Positions 26,849-36,794 of a stretch of DNA of 64,000 nt are shown here, piece after piece. The notes beneath the pieces were generated by a model, which saw only the letters and a list, made by a program, of their open reading frames with translations, was not told the DNA's origin and did no database searches. Within the stretch, counting starts at the first letter, position 1. The number at the start of each line of letters is the position of its first letter. Source of the DNA: Cyclobacteriaceae bacterium. GTDB taxonomy: Bacteria > Bacteroidota > Bacteroidia > Cytophagales > Cyclobacteriaceae. The DNA is taken from NCBI GenBank assembly GCA_020436125.1, contig JAGQYK010000002.1, forward strand, positions 28,784 through 92,783, read 5' to 3'. A program made the translations under genes and the position numbers.

Positions 26849-28591
26849 TCACCTCACCTCCATCTCAAAAGGAAATCTTGCCTGAATGCCTTGATAACGT
26901 TTTACTTTATCCCACTTTTGATAAAAATGGTAGACGTCACCCATTTCACTTTTCAAAGCGCGAGTGCGTATTTCTTCTTCCCAGTCGCCAGTGAGTTGCT
27001 CTAAGAAACTCTTAGGTTGCGGATAGTAACGAATGCGGTAGTCATCTCCCATCTTTGCACTTTTAGCTGCCAGGTCAACTGCATCATTGAAAGTACCCAG
27101 CACATCTACCAGCCCATTGTCTTTGGCTTGTTTACCTGTCCATACTCTGCCTGATGCAATTTTCTTGATCTCCTCCACGCTCATATTTCTGCCTTCAGCC
27201 GCTTTGCTTATAAAAACCTCATAAATTTCATCCGTCTGCTTTTGCCAGATGCTTTTCTCTACATCGGTAAGCGGCCGGGTTATCGTAAGCCCTCCCACCT
27301 CTCCGGTTTTCACTTCTTCTGTAGTGATGCCTATCTTATTCTCCAGAAAACCACTCATATCAAACAACACGCTGAACACACCAATTGAACCTGTAATGGT
27401 AGTAGGCTGTGCTACAATAGTATCGCACGCCATGGCCATGTAGTAACCGCCTGATGCCGCATAGTCCGACATCGAAGCAATTACAGGTTTCTCCTTGGTT
27501 GCTAATACTATCTCTCGCCACATTTCATCTCCAGCCTGATACACGCCACCAGGACTATTTACGCGCAATACAATCGCCTTCACCCTGTCATTGGCTCGAG
27601 CTTTTCTTAATTCCTTTACAATGGTAGTTGCGCCAACAACACCACTCTCTGCCTTACCTGGCATGATCTCGCCATCGGCAATAATCACAGCAATTTCGTC
27701 CCTGGCTGTTGACGGGGTAACACTTTTTCGATATGTATTATAACGGCTAAATGATATATCATCCTCTTCACCCAAACTCAACCTTTCTCGAATCTCAGTC
27801 CGCACCTGATCTTCATAATAAAGCGCATCCACCAGTCCAAAGGTCACGGCTTCTTCAGCAGATCGGATGGTCATCTTATTGGACAACTCTTTAAGTTCAT
27901 TGATAGGCACATTACGGGCTACAGAAATCTCCTCCAGCATCTTATCATAAATACCGTTGATTAAGGAATTCAATTGCAATCGATTTTCATCGCTTAGGTT
28001 TTCTCTTACAAATGGTTCCACTGCGCTTTTAAAATCTCCTACCCTAAACACCTGTGGTTTTATCTCCAACTTATCCAACAATCCTTTGTAAAACATAACT
28101 TCGATTGCCAATCCATTGAACTCCAATTGCCCAGTAGGATTCATATAAATCTTATCGGCAACACTTGACAGGTAATACGAACTTTCTGTATAGGCTGGGG
28201 CATAGGCTACTACCCATTTTCCTGATTTTTTAAAATCTTCCAGTGATGCTCTGATCTCCCCTATGCTGGCAGTTCCAGCAATTAGAAAACCCGTATTCAG
28301 ATAGATTCCTTTTATTTTGGTATCATTTTTAGCATAAGCGATTGCCTCTTTCAATTGGAGCAAACCAATAGATTGCTGACTTCCAGTTATCATCTCAGCC
28401 AAAGGATCCTCTACAGCCTGTTCAACGATGGGAGCAGCCAAATCCAGATACATCACCGTGTTATCGCCTACAGTTACCTCCTTTCCACTGGAGATGACCA
28501 AAGAAAAAATCATTCCACCAAGTAGAATAACAATAACCAGTGCTGCAATTGAACCGAGGCACGAGGCGAAGAAATTTTTGAGGAATCCCAT
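26849..28591 (-). CDS. sppA: Signal peptide peptidase SppA (67-kDa type)
   Basis: Inner-membrane serine protease that degrades cleaved signal peptides. 580 residues: one N-terminal membrane helix (about 9-34) and two tandem ClpP-like domains. The catalytic dyad is Lys188 (GDFKSAVEPF) and Ser380 (AASGGYYMA), as in the E. coli enzyme, which splits them between the two domains in the same way. Divergent from folK. Not obviously linked to the signalling locus downstream. Confidence 0.95.
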   Translation of the reverse strand: MGFLKNFFASCLGSIAALVIVILLGGMIFSLVISSGKEVTVGDNTVMYLDLAAPIVEQAVEDPLAEMITGSQQSIGLLQLKEAIAYAKNDTKIKGIYLNTGFLIAGTASIGEIRASLEDFKKSGKWVVAYAPAYTESSYYLSSVADKIYMNPTGQLEFNGLAIEVMFYKGLLDKLEIKPQVFRVGDFKSAVEPFVRENLSDENRLQLNSLINGIYDKMLEEISVARNVPINELKELSNKMTIRSAEEAVTFGLVDALYYEDQVRTEIRERLSLGEEDDISFSRYNTYRKSVTPSTARDEIAVIIADGEIMPGKAESGVVGATTIVKELRKARANDRVKAIVLRVNSPGGVYQAGDEMWREIVLATKEKPVIASMSDYAASGGYYMAMACDTIVAQPTTITGSIGVFSVLFDMSGFLENKIGITTEEVKTGEVGGLTITRPLTDVEKSIWQKQTDEIYEVFISKAAEGRNMSVEEIKKIASGRVWTGKQAKDNGLVDVLGTFNDAVDLAAKSAKMGDDYRIRYYPQPKSFLEQLTGDWEEEIRTRALKSEMGDVYHFYQKWDKVKRYQGIQARFPFEMEVR

Positions 28592-28610
28592 AGCATAAAC
28601 ATTTGGGCTA

Positions 28611-28618
28611 CAAACTTA
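28611..28618 (-). promoter_or_regulatory. Possible -7 element of the sppA promoter
   Basis: On the minus strand the bases read TAAGTTTG, a full match to TAnnTTTG, 20 bases before the sppA ATG. No clear -33 element at the usual distance. Confidence 0.4.
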
Positions 28619-28675
28619 GTTAAACCGAAGCAGTATCTCCTTATTCCAATTGGGGCAATATTACCTTTAGGCTAG

Positions 28676-28702
28676 TTGATCTCACATGAAATAGTAATTT
28701 TG
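28676..28702 (+). promoter_or_regulatory. Predicted promoter of folK
   Basis: TTG at 28676-28678 and TAATTTTG at 28695-28702 (full TAnnTTTG match), 16 bases apart, and 18 bases before the folK start codon. Confidence 0.5.
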
Positions 28703-28720
28703 TTATCTTCACAACGGTAA

Positions 28721-29212
28721 ATGCAAAATACTACTTATATACTTCTAGGTACCAACCTTGGTAAACGCGAACTCAACCTCACCGCGGCTCGGGGGCATAT
28801 AGGCGAAAAAATTGGCACAATACTCTACTCATCAAAAATCTACGAGACTGCAGCATGGGGTAAGGAAGACCAGCCCGATTTCCTTAACCAAGTGATTATG
28901 CTAAAAACGCATATCGATCCCCATTCCTTGTTGGAGAAGCTATTGTGGATTGAAACCACATTGGGTAGACAGAGAAAAATAAAATGGGGCGAACGGATTA
29001 TTGATCTGGATATTTTATTTTACGAAGATGAGGTAATCAATGACGAAAATATCACAATCCCTCATCCGGGCATCCCTTCTCGTAGGTTTACCTTGCTTCC
29101 TTTACAAGAAATTGCCCCCCAATTAGTTCACCCTGTATTGAATAAAACTATTGAGGAATTACTGGCTGAGTGTCCTGATAAATTAGATGTCTGGCCATAC
29201 GTTCCCTCATAG
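28721..29212 (+). CDS. folK: 2-amino-4-hydroxy-6-hydroxymethyldihydropteridine pyrophosphokinase
   Basis: Pyrophosphorylates the pterin before dihydropteroate synthase in folate synthesis. 163 residues, the usual size. Family marks: LLGTNLGKRELNL at the N-terminus, Y-x-T-A-AWG-x-x-DQPDFLNQV (about 42-57), LLEKLLWIETTLGR-x-R, the metal-binding GERIIDLDILFY (about 92-103) and IPHPGIPSRRFTLLPLQEI. Convergent with fabD, 12 bases apart. Confidence 0.96.
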   Translation: MQNTTYILLGTNLGKRELNLTAARGHIGEKIGTILYSSKIYETAAWGKEDQPDFLNQVIMLKTHIDPHSLLEKLLWIETTLGRQRKIKWGERIIDLDILFYEDEVINDENITIPHPGIPSRRFTLLPLQEIAPQLVHPVLNKTIEELLAECPDKLDVWPYVPS

Positions 29213-29224
29213 CCAGTTACTCAA

Positions 29225-30094
29225 TTAAAGGCTCCTAACTTCCACCTCTGGTGAGATTTTCTTTACAAGCCCCTGCAGTACCTTACCCGGCCCACATTCA
29301 ATAAAGGTTGTAGCTCCATCTTTTACCATGTTTTGAACTGACTGCGTAAATCTTACAGGAGCAGTTAACTGGTCATTAAGGTTCCGCTTAATAGTTGTTA
29401 CGTCAGTAGACGGTTGGGCGTTTACGTTTTGATATACTGGACAAATAGGTTGATGAAAAGCAGTCCCATCGATGGCTGATGCCAGCTCCTCGCGAGCAGG
29501 TTCCATTAAGGGCGAGTGAAATGCACCGCCTACCTGAAGAGGAAGGGCTCGTTTTGCACCTGCAGCTTTCAATTTTTCACAAGCGATTTCTATGCCTTTC
29601 ATTGAACCTGATATGACAAGCTGGCCTGGACAATTGTAATTGGCAGCAACCACCACCTCATCAATACCTGAACAAATTTCCTCCACCACATGATCATCCA
29701 AACCAAGAATAGCAGCCATCGTAGAAGGATTGATTTCACAAGCCTTTTGCATAGCCATTGCGCGCTGAGATACCAGTCTAAGTCCATCCTCAAAAGAAAG
29801 TGTGCCATTAGCCACTAATGCCGAGAATTCCCCCAATGAATGGCCTGCCACCATATCAGGTTTAAATTCCTGTGCTGCTTTCACCACCGCCACTGAATGA
29901 AGAAAAACTGCAGGCTGAGTCACCTTGGTCTGCTTTAACTCATCTGCAGTGCCACCAAACATAATGTCAGTGATATTGAACCCGAGGATTTTGTCGGCAT
30001 CATCAAAAATATTTTTAACCAATGGGTTTTCGTACAGGTCTTTGCCCATGCCTACAAACTGTGCGCCTTGTCCTGGAAATATATATGCGTTCAT
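29225..30094 (-). CDS. fabD: Malonyl-CoA:ACP transacylase
   Basis: Loads malonyl units onto acyl carrier protein for fatty-acid synthesis. 289 residues with FPGQGAQFVGMG at the N-terminus, nucleophile Ser86 in GHSLGE, catalytic His193 in GAFHSPLMEPA and the late Q-x-V oxyanion region (GPGKVLQGLVKK). A single gene not clustered with other fab genes here; fabH and accBC lie about 15 kb away. Confidence 0.96.
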   Translation of the reverse strand: MNAYIFPGQGAQFVGMGKDLYENPLVKNIFDDADKILGFNITDIMFGGTADELKQTKVTQPAVFLHSVAVVKAAQEFKPDMVAGHSLGEFSALVANGTLSFEDGLRLVSQRAMAMQKACEINPSTMAAILGLDDHVVEEICSGIDEVVVAANYNCPGQLVISGSMKGIEIACEKLKAAGAKRALPLQVGGAFHSPLMEPAREELASAIDGTAFHQPICPVYQNVNAQPSTDVTTIKRNLNDQLTAPVRFTQSVQNMVKDGATTFIECGPGKVLQGLVKKISPEVEVRSL

Positions 30095-30193
30095 AAAAAA
30101 TGGATTCTTGTGGATTTTTAGTTTTTGATTCTGGGTACAAGTATTTCACATCCAACATCAAGGTAAAAATAATTTCAAAATTAAGAAATCAAA

Positions 30194-30610
30194 CTAATCC
30201 AGGAAGCGGGCCTTAAGTGCAGGCGTTGGAATCATACACTGATCTTGTCGGCCAAACCATTTGTAACGGTTGTTGGCAATGCCATTGTATATCCAGTCGC
30301 GTACAAATGCTGGAACAATTTTGAAAACATACAGCAAAGACCACAGACCGCCTAACATTTTGGCAATTTCAAGAACGGCATTGCTCCGCTGATAAAACTG
30401 ATCGCCTTTTATTAGAACAATACTTTGAAGTGAAGTTGATGAAATGCCCAATTGATCTAATTGGGCTTGACCGTATTGCGATTGAAGAGCAGCAAAAAGA
30501 AATTTACCCGCTTTATCTCGCTTGATAATAAACTGAACTGAACCATTGCAAAGATTACAGACGCCATCAAACAATACGACAGGGTTTACTACCGTATCAG
30601 GTGCACCCAT
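30194..30610 (-). CDS. DCC-family (DUF393) thiol-disulfide oxidoreductase-like protein
   Basis: 138-residue member of the DCC/YuxK family, named for its DxxCxxC motif, here DGVCNLC with Cys18 and Cys21. Other family marks are FIIKRDKAGKFLFAALQS and the late WIYNGIANNRYKWFGR. The biochemical role is not settled; a thioredoxin-like redox activity is presumed from the motif. Its start lies 22 bases inside the end of the large T9SS cargo gene, so its translation is probably coupled to it. Confidence 0.9.
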   Translation of the reverse strand: MGAPDTVVNPVVLFDGVCNLCNGSVQFIIKRDKAGKFLFAALQSQYGQAQLDQLGISSTSLQSIVLIKGDQFYQRSNAVLEIAKMLGGLWSLLYVFKIVPAFVRDWIYNGIANNRYKWFGRQDQCMIPTPALKARFLD

Positions 30611-33471
30611 CCTTTGTAAGTTTTGCTTTTTTGTGATGGATCAACCACATCAAATATCACATCAGCCGAGTAAAAATAAACACCTCCTGGTACCTCAGCC
30701 CCTGAGTTATCTTTACCATCCCAATTGATGTAGATAGTGCGCTCTCCTCCTGATGCATAGGTGTAAAGCTCTTTTCCCCAGCGATCAAAAACGGTAAAGC
30801 TTACCCTTTCAACAAAACGGGCGCACTTACTTCTGATATCAACAATATCTCTTTTCGATCCACAAAGATCAAAGGAGTTTTCGTCCAACTTTACATTACC
30901 AAATGCCATAAAGCTAGAGTTGTAGCAATCGCCATTAGGAGAAAAAACATTAGGCAATTCGTAGTAAGGACAATTGTCAAAGCAAAACTCTTCACTCAAT
31001 TCACTTTCATTCCCTGATCGATCTACCGCAGAAATTTTATAGCAGCGTGCGAAGGAAGGCAAGTTGGTATCAATAAAGAAGGTATCCCTAACATTGGTCA
31101 CATAAGGCTCAAAAGGATCTCCAACTCTGTTAGCGATGTAAATGTTGTAGCTGCGAATATCAGCACGACATGCAGCGTCCTCCGGCCTCCTCCACTGCAA
31201 GGTATTGGAAAACGTTTGTGGCTCGCAGGAATTGCTTGCAAAAAACTCATCACAGTTGCGGGCAATTATTGATAACTGTGGAGTGCATGGAGGCTCGTCA
31301 TCGTTAGGCTGCGCACAAATAATTTGTGAGAAATTCAAAAGTGGCTCATCGATTTCCGGATTGCCATAGGCCCCCCTCGTGAGCACTCGATAACAATACA
31401 CCTGAGTATTATCCAGTGGAACACCATTGAACTGACCTGCATCTACATAACTGAATTGCTTTTCATTGACATTGACGCTATCAATCAATACCATTTGACT
31501 TTCGGTAGCCCCCGCAGGGCCCCGATAAATTAAGTGATTAGGGTAGTCTTGTGTTTGAATACTCCAAGGAACATCTGCTGCCCAGGCCAATGATATCTGC
31601 TCAAATTCTGAACCTGCCTCCAGCCTAACAGAAGATGCTGTGGCCGAAGTATCTACTCTGGTATTATTAGCATCAAAGGCTATAATTCGATAGTTGTATA
31701 CCGTTTCCTCCGTATTCAATTCAGTATCCACATAAGTGGAATCGCTCAATCTGCCCGTATGCGGTTTCACAATTTGCAAAGCACTTGAAAACCCTTGAGC
31801 GCGCAATACTTCATAAGTATAAGGTGGTGGGAATTGTACTTTGTCTACATCAAATGGAGATCTCCACTTTACGGTAATTTGTCCATCGGTATTGGAGGTT
31901 CTATCTACATTGACATTGGTAATCACAGGCGCATCCGCCAAAATCGGTGGAATGCAAATCTCATCCGATACATAACTCTCTCCTCCTCCAGGGAAAGGAA
32001 ATGTAGCCACCAATCGATAGCAGTAGGCTGCTCCAGGAGCCAGTCCTTTTCCCCCATTGGTGTCTCGGTAGGTGGTTACACCAGCACCTACTTCTGCTAT
32101 CTTGGTATACCCAAGAAAATCAGGCATTCCGGTTACACACTCAGGTGGTGTAAATGCAAACTGGTCTACCCTTCTCCATATCTGAATTATTTCAGCATTG
32201 GTACAGGCATAGGATTCCCAACTCAAGTCGGTAGCTCGGTTTCCTAGATCAACTTGAGCATCTACCCACACGGGGGCAGGTGCTACCACGGTAATGTTCC
32301 AGGTTTGAAAGGAAACCAAACTTGGTATATTCTTGTCAGAAATTTTAAACACTACCTGATAGGGCTGGTCTTTGATATGCTCACACTGGGTTGCCCAATT
32401 AAAAGTAAGCTTGGCCTGACCTGGACCAGCAGTAGACTGAAATTTTGCCGGATTAGGAATATAAGTAGCCGGGGATGGGCTGATTCCAAACAATTGTGAA
32501 AAGGCTTCAATCTTTACACTATCCAAATCCGGATCGAAACCTAAAATCTCCTCATTGATAACTGTTCCTGCCTCCACACAAATGTCTGGTGGCACCTGCA
32601 ATTCCGGACGTTGGTTATCACAGTCTTCGACAATTATCTGCATATCACGCGTTACATATCCCAGAAGAATCCAGGCTCCTTTGATCTTGCGCCATTCTTT
32701 GATGAGAAACGCAATATTATACTCCCCAGGAGCACCAGGAGAGTCCCACACAATAGTTCCGGTTTGTGCATCAATGGTAAATGTTGGCGGCCCTGTCTGA
32801 TTCTCATTGGCTGTATTGTAATCAATACCTGTAAGTGCATAAAACTCTTGGGCATTAGGGTCACGATAACCGTTTACGAATTGCCCTTGCTCTCTTTTAG
32901 GGATGGCAAACTCAAACGATAAACTGTCTCCATCAGGATCGTAGGCTCCAGGATTGTGAAACCAGGCTGCCCCTGTACATGCTTTATCAATAGGTGGCAC
33001 TAATAAAAGTGGTGAATTACTACACCCAAGAAATGGATCGATATTAATTACGGTTTCCAGATAGAATCTGGTTTCCACCGAGTTAATCATATTCAAAATA
33101 CCCGCATTCCGATTGGGTTCCAGGTAACTGATTACGTACTTACCCGGTCCTCCAAAAGTATGGTTAATAGAATAAGATACTGTTGCTACCTCAGGCCCCA
33201 AATCAGGGCGAAGGGTGTTATCAACAATCGGTGTTGTATGCGGATCACTGCCATCTCCATAATCCAAGAGCCCTTCCCCGAATTTTATATCAGACCCCGT
33301 ATTGGTATAAACCGTTATGGTAATTCTAAAAGTAAGTCCGGTACAGCTCAGGCGCTGTACGGTAATTTCCCCTGCACGCAGGTGAGTGGCCTTTGCCGAT
33401 GTAGACAAAAGCAAAATACCCATCACAAAGAAAAAGATGAATAAAAGAGATTTTTTGTTCGTTACGCCCAT
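30589..33471 (-). CDS. Large secreted protein with gliding-motility (T9SS type B) C-terminal domain
   Basis: 960 residues. A signal peptide (about 1-28) leads to THLRAGEI, a start seen in many Cytophagales secreted proteins. A long array of beta-sandwich, PKD- or fibronectin-III-like domains follows. The last about 100 residues form the gliding-motility-associated sorting domain: NVFSPNGD, FTVFDRWGKELY, INWDGKDNSGAEVPGGVYFY and KGWVHLIR. The type IX secretion system therefore probably exports it to the cell surface. Several Cys pairs (for example CSNSPLL and CDEFFASNSC) suggest disulfides. Likely an adhesin or structural surface protein; its ligand is unknown. Confidence 0.92.
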   Translation of the reverse strand: MGVTNKKSLLFIFFFVMGILLLSTSAKATHLRAGEITVQRLSCTGLTFRITITVYTNTGSDIKFGEGLLDYGDGSDPHTTPIVDNTLRPDLGPEVATVSYSINHTFGGPGKYVISYLEPNRNAGILNMINSVETRFYLETVINIDPFLGCSNSPLLLVPPIDKACTGAAWFHNPGAYDPDGDSLSFEFAIPKREQGQFVNGYRDPNAQEFYALTGIDYNTANENQTGPPTFTIDAQTGTIVWDSPGAPGEYNIAFLIKEWRKIKGAWILLGYVTRDMQIIVEDCDNQRPELQVPPDICVEAGTVINEEILGFDPDLDSVKIEAFSQLFGISPSPATYIPNPAKFQSTAGPGQAKLTFNWATQCEHIKDQPYQVVFKISDKNIPSLVSFQTWNITVVAPAPVWVDAQVDLGNRATDLSWESYACTNAEIIQIWRRVDQFAFTPPECVTGMPDFLGYTKIAEVGAGVTTYRDTNGGKGLAPGAAYCYRLVATFPFPGGGESYVSDEICIPPILADAPVITNVNVDRTSNTDGQITVKWRSPFDVDKVQFPPPYTYEVLRAQGFSSALQIVKPHTGRLSDSTYVDTELNTEETVYNYRIIAFDANNTRVDTSATASSVRLEAGSEFEQISLAWAADVPWSIQTQDYPNHLIYRGPAGATESQMVLIDSVNVNEKQFSYVDAGQFNGVPLDNTQVYCYRVLTRGAYGNPEIDEPLLNFSQIICAQPNDDEPPCTPQLSIIARNCDEFFASNSCEPQTFSNTLQWRRPEDAACRADIRSYNIYIANRVGDPFEPYVTNVRDTFFIDTNLPSFARCYKISAVDRSGNESELSEEFCFDNCPYYELPNVFSPNGDCYNSSFMAFGNVKLDENSFDLCGSKRDIVDIRSKCARFVERVSFTVFDRWGKELYTYASGGERTIYINWDGKDNSGAEVPGGVYFYSADVIFDVVDPSQKSKTYKGWVHLIR

Positions 33472-33699
33472 TCAGTCAAAATCGGATTAAATTTACAACA
33501 ATATTGCGGGAGAATAGGTTACGCCAATCGCAAAATACCGCAACTTGTCCACCATAGAACGCACAATAGAGGCATTTCTTTATAATATCATCAACAATTT
33601 ATTTCACCACTTTACCCAAACAGTAACCTTGGCGAGCTGTATTCTTTAAATGAGAGGCGTTGTAGTCTCTGCTTTTTTATATTGACAAAAATATCCCCT

Positions 33700-33939
33700 A
33701 TGAGAGTAATTGGAAACATGGTTCATGCACAATGTAACATCACCTTTTTTCACTGGAATAACAGATATCTAATCAAACTGGAAGCTGGTCCTTTTGAACA
33801 AACTTTCAAAATTCAAGAGTATGACCTGACTTCTGAAGAGGATTTGAAAAAAATAATCAATGAAGATTTTATCAATCAGAGCATTGCAAGGTTCAAAGAT
33901 ATGGCCAATTCGCTGGGTCAGGCTTTAGAAAAAATTTAG
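33700..33939 (+). CDS. Small conserved-looking hypothetical protein (79 residues)
   Basis: I do not recognise it. From the ATG at 33700 the protein is 79 residues: a beta-rich first half (VIGNMVHAQCNITFFHWNNRY, then IKLEAGPFEQTFKI) and a helical second half rich in Glu/Lys ending ANSLGQALEKI. No signal peptide or membrane helix. A TTG 18 bases upstream (33682) could also start it. It stands alone between the divergent T9SS cargo gene and the acyltransferase gene. Confidence 0.65.
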   Translation: MRVIGNMVHAQCNITFFHWNNRYLIKLEAGPFEQTFKIQEYDLTSEEDLKKIINEDFINQSIARFKDMANSLGQALEKI

Positions 33940-34057
33940 TTAAGGTAAAATATGGTAAATGCTTGTATTTCGGGCATTTATCGATTTTATATTTCATCCC
34001 ATTTTAGTCTAATCCCTAATCTGGTTTATCTTTGGGGTTCACCTGTCCTGATAGTTG

Positions 34058-35755
34058 ATGGAGATTGTTGAAAAGAAGAACAAAAATATAGGATACGAAC
34101 CGATCCTTGACGGGATACCTAACTGGCCTGTTTACCAGCTCAGTAAAAACCGGAAAGAATTTTTGGAGGAGGTGACGGAGAAATCCATAACACGGATCAA
34201 GGAGTTGCGCCCCACCCGCAAGCAGCTTATTGATGAGTTGGAAGCTACTGTTTACCGCGAACAAAACAGAATGAAACGAAACCGGTGGCGCGTGGACCCA
34301 CCGGATGAGAACGCGTTTTGGGCTGACATCAAGAAAGATCTTGTTGAACTGAGTAATAAGTCGGAAAATGAAGCTCCCAATAAGGAAGACGAAATTTTAA
34401 GAAAAATAAGCTACCGGTATGCCAATGAAATTGCTGGTAACTTTAAACCCAGCTCTTATAAAGTTGCCAGAGCAGTAATAAAATTTGGATTCAGGCGATT
34501 ACTCAATGGCGCTCGAGTAAAAAAATTCGGAGCCATTTTTAGGAGTAAGTATACACTCCGTGATAAGATTCATATCGTTGGCAAGGCAAAAATGATTCGC
34601 AAACTAGCCAAGAAAGGGACGGTAGTGATGGTGCCTACCCATTTTAGCAACCTGGATTCCGTTTTAATTGGATGGGTAATTCATTCCTTAGGCTTACCGG
34701 CATTTCTATACGGAGCAGGTCTCAATCTATTCAACATTAAGATCATCGCCTATTTCATGAATAGTTTGGGCGCCTATAAAGTGGACAGGAGAAAAAAGAA
34801 CCTCCCCTACCTTGAGACGCTAAAAATGTACTCCAACATAGCACTGCAAAAAGGAGCACATAGTCTATTTTTTCCTGGGGGCACGCGATCTCGCTCGGGA
34901 GCAATAGAATCCCGATTGCGGCTAGGGCTGCTGAGTACTTCAGTAGAGGCCCAGCGAAACCTCTATCTGGATAAACCGAATCAAGGTGAAGAAGTAAGAA
35001 AAATTTTCGTTGTTCCAGTTACGCTCAATTATCATTTTGTTTTGGAAGCTCCTGATCTGATAGAAGACTACCTCCATGTAAAGGGACAGGATCGATATTT
35101 CCCTGAACAAGATAACTATGGCAGCATGCAGTTGCTCAAGTTCATGTTCAAATTTTTTACTAAAGGCTCCAACATTTCAGTTTCAATTGGCCCCGGACTG
35201 GATGTACTTGGTAATTATGTAGACAGCGATGGCAACAGCCTTGATGCGCAAGGTCGAGTAATAGACACAAGAGATTATTTCATTTCCAATGGTAAGGTGT
35301 GTGTGGACCTGCAGCGAGAAGATGAATACACTCGCATGTTGGGCAATAAAATTGTAAAGGAATATCACCGCATCAATCGGGCTTTTGCAAGTCATCTGGT
35401 GGCTTTTATTGCTTTTGAAATGTGGATGAAGAAATTCCCCAAACTGGACCTGTTTAGTATCCTTAGGCTGCCTGAAGAAGATTTAGAGATAGAGTATGCC
35501 GAATTCAGAGATACCTTTAAACGTGTAAGAAAAGAAGTATACAGACTCAAGGATGAAGATAAAATCAACTATGCCACACACTTTAAGGGCAAAGCGGACG
35601 AGGTTATTAAGCATGGACTTGATAATGTAGGTACCTTCCATCTTAAACGGCCACTGCTTAAGAACAAAAAAGGAAATATCATTACCCACGACCTTACCGT
35701 ACTATACTATTATCACAATCGCCTGACAGGTTATGACCTTGAGAAATTTATCTGA
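34058..35755 (+). CDS. Phospholipid-type acyltransferase (PlsB/PlsC superfamily)
   Basis: Membrane-associated glycerolipid acyltransferase. The acyltransferase motifs are VPTHFSNLDSVLIG (HX4D, about residue 190), a middle GAYKVDRRKKN and FFPGGTRSRSG (the PEGTRS block, about 272). At 566 residues it is much longer than PlsC and has an N-terminal helical part and a C-terminal extension, which is closer to PlsB. It overlaps gpsA, whose product makes glycerol-3-phosphate, so the first acylation of glycerol-3-phosphate is a sensible guess. The ATG at 34058 was preferred over the TTG just before it. Confidence 0.85.
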   Translation: MEIVEKKNKNIGYEPILDGIPNWPVYQLSKNRKEFLEEVTEKSITRIKELRPTRKQLIDELEATVYREQNRMKRNRWRVDPPDENAFWADIKKDLVELSNKSENEAPNKEDEILRKISYRYANEIAGNFKPSSYKVARAVIKFGFRRLLNGARVKKFGAIFRSKYTLRDKIHIVGKAKMIRKLAKKGTVVMVPTHFSNLDSVLIGWVIHSLGLPAFLYGAGLNLFNIKIIAYFMNSLGAYKVDRRKKNLPYLETLKMYSNIALQKGAHSLFFPGGTRSRSGAIESRLRLGLLSTSVEAQRNLYLDKPNQGEEVRKIFVVPVTLNYHFVLEAPDLIEDYLHVKGQDRYFPEQDNYGSMQLLKFMFKFFTKGSNISVSIGPGLDVLGNYVDSDGNSLDAQGRVIDTRDYFISNGKVCVDLQREDEYTRMLGNKIVKEYHRINRAFASHLVAFIAFEMWMKKFPKLDLFSILRLPEEDLEIEYAEFRDTFKRVRKEVYRLKDEDKINYATHFKGKADEVIKHGLDNVGTFHLKRPLLKNKKGNIITHDLTVLYYYHNRLTGYDLEKFI

Positions 35756-36794
35756 GAAGCCTGTTGGTGTTATAGGCGCAGGAAATTTCGGCTCGGCCAT
35801 TGCCAACATTTTGTCTTATCAAACGAAAGTGCTGCTGTACGCTCGCGACTCCAATGTAGTCAAGCACATTCAAGAGAAAAGGGAAAACAGAGGTCACACT
35901 TTTAATGAGCAAGTAACCGCCACCAACGATATGGCCTATCTTGCTAAGGAGTGTGATGTGCTATTTCCAATTGTACCCGCAGCTCACTTTCGCGCCATGA
36001 TGAAGAACCTCTCGCCCTACCTTCATCCTTATCACATTATGATTCATGGCACTAAGGGCTTCGACCTGAAATTGCCAGAAGGGCAAACATTGGAGACCAT
36101 GAAGGTACTCACACGCGATCATGTAAAAACCATGAGCGAGGTGATCAAGGAAGAAAGCGTAGTAGTGCGTGTGGGTTGTTTAGCAGGTCCTAATCTTTCT
36201 AAAGAATTGGCACAGCGTCAGCCCAGTGCCACAGTAATAGCCAGCCCGTTTCAAGAGGTGATCCAGACAGGAAAAAAGCTTCTTCGAAATGATCGTTTTC
36301 AAGTATACGGAAACAATGACCTGACTGGCGTTGAGATGGCTGGTGTGTTGAAAAACATCATTGCCATTGCCTCTGGAGCACTCAGCGGTTTGGGATACGG
36401 GGAAAACGCAAAGGGTTTGCTCATAAGCCGTGGGGCAGTAGAAATGATTTATTTAGGCAGGGCACTGGGAGGAAACACAAAGGCCTTTCTTGGACTGGCG
36501 GGTATCGGAGACCTTGTTACGACCTGTAACAGCCCTATGAGTAGAAACTTTACCGTTGGCTACAGGCTAGCAAAAGGCGAAACGCTTGCACAAATTCTTG
36601 GTGACTTGCATGAGGTGGCTGAGGGAGTAAATACAATTCGTATTGTAAAAAAATGTGCTGACTACTATAAAGTCAGAGCCCCAATCACAGACAGATTATA
36701 CAAAGTATTATTTGAGGGAATGACCGTACAAGAGGCACTAGGTCACCTGATGCGTTATCCGTTAGATGTGGATATTGATTTTATTCAGGACTAA
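35733..36794 (+). CDS. gpsA: Glycerol-3-phosphate dehydrogenase [NAD(P)+]
   Basis: Reduces dihydroxyacetone phosphate to sn-glycerol-3-phosphate for phospholipid synthesis. 353 residues with Rossmann motif GVIGAGNFGSAIA (about 12-24), PIVPAAHF, GTKGFD, GCLAGPNLSKELA and the catalytic Lys region GVEMAGVLKNIIAIASG (about 205-221). It overlaps the acyltransferase gene by 23 bases, so the supply and use of glycerol-3-phosphate look translationally coupled. Its end overlaps the facing D-threonine-aldolase-like gene by 14 bases. Confidence 0.96.
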   Translation: MTLRNLSEKPVGVIGAGNFGSAIANILSYQTKVLLYARDSNVVKHIQEKRENRGHTFNEQVTATNDMAYLAKECDVLFPIVPAAHFRAMMKNLSPYLHPYHIMIHGTKGFDLKLPEGQTLETMKVLTRDHVKTMSEVIKEESVVVRVGCLAGPNLSKELAQRQPSATVIASPFQEVIQTGKKLLRNDRFQVYGNNDLTGVEMAGVLKNIIAIASGALSGLGYGENAKGLLISRGAVEMIYLGRALGGNTKAFLGLAGIGDLVTTCNSPMSRNFTVGYRLAKGETLAQILGDLHEVAEGVNTIRIVKKCADYYKVRAPITDRLYKVLFEGMTVQEALGHLMRYPLDVDIDFIQD

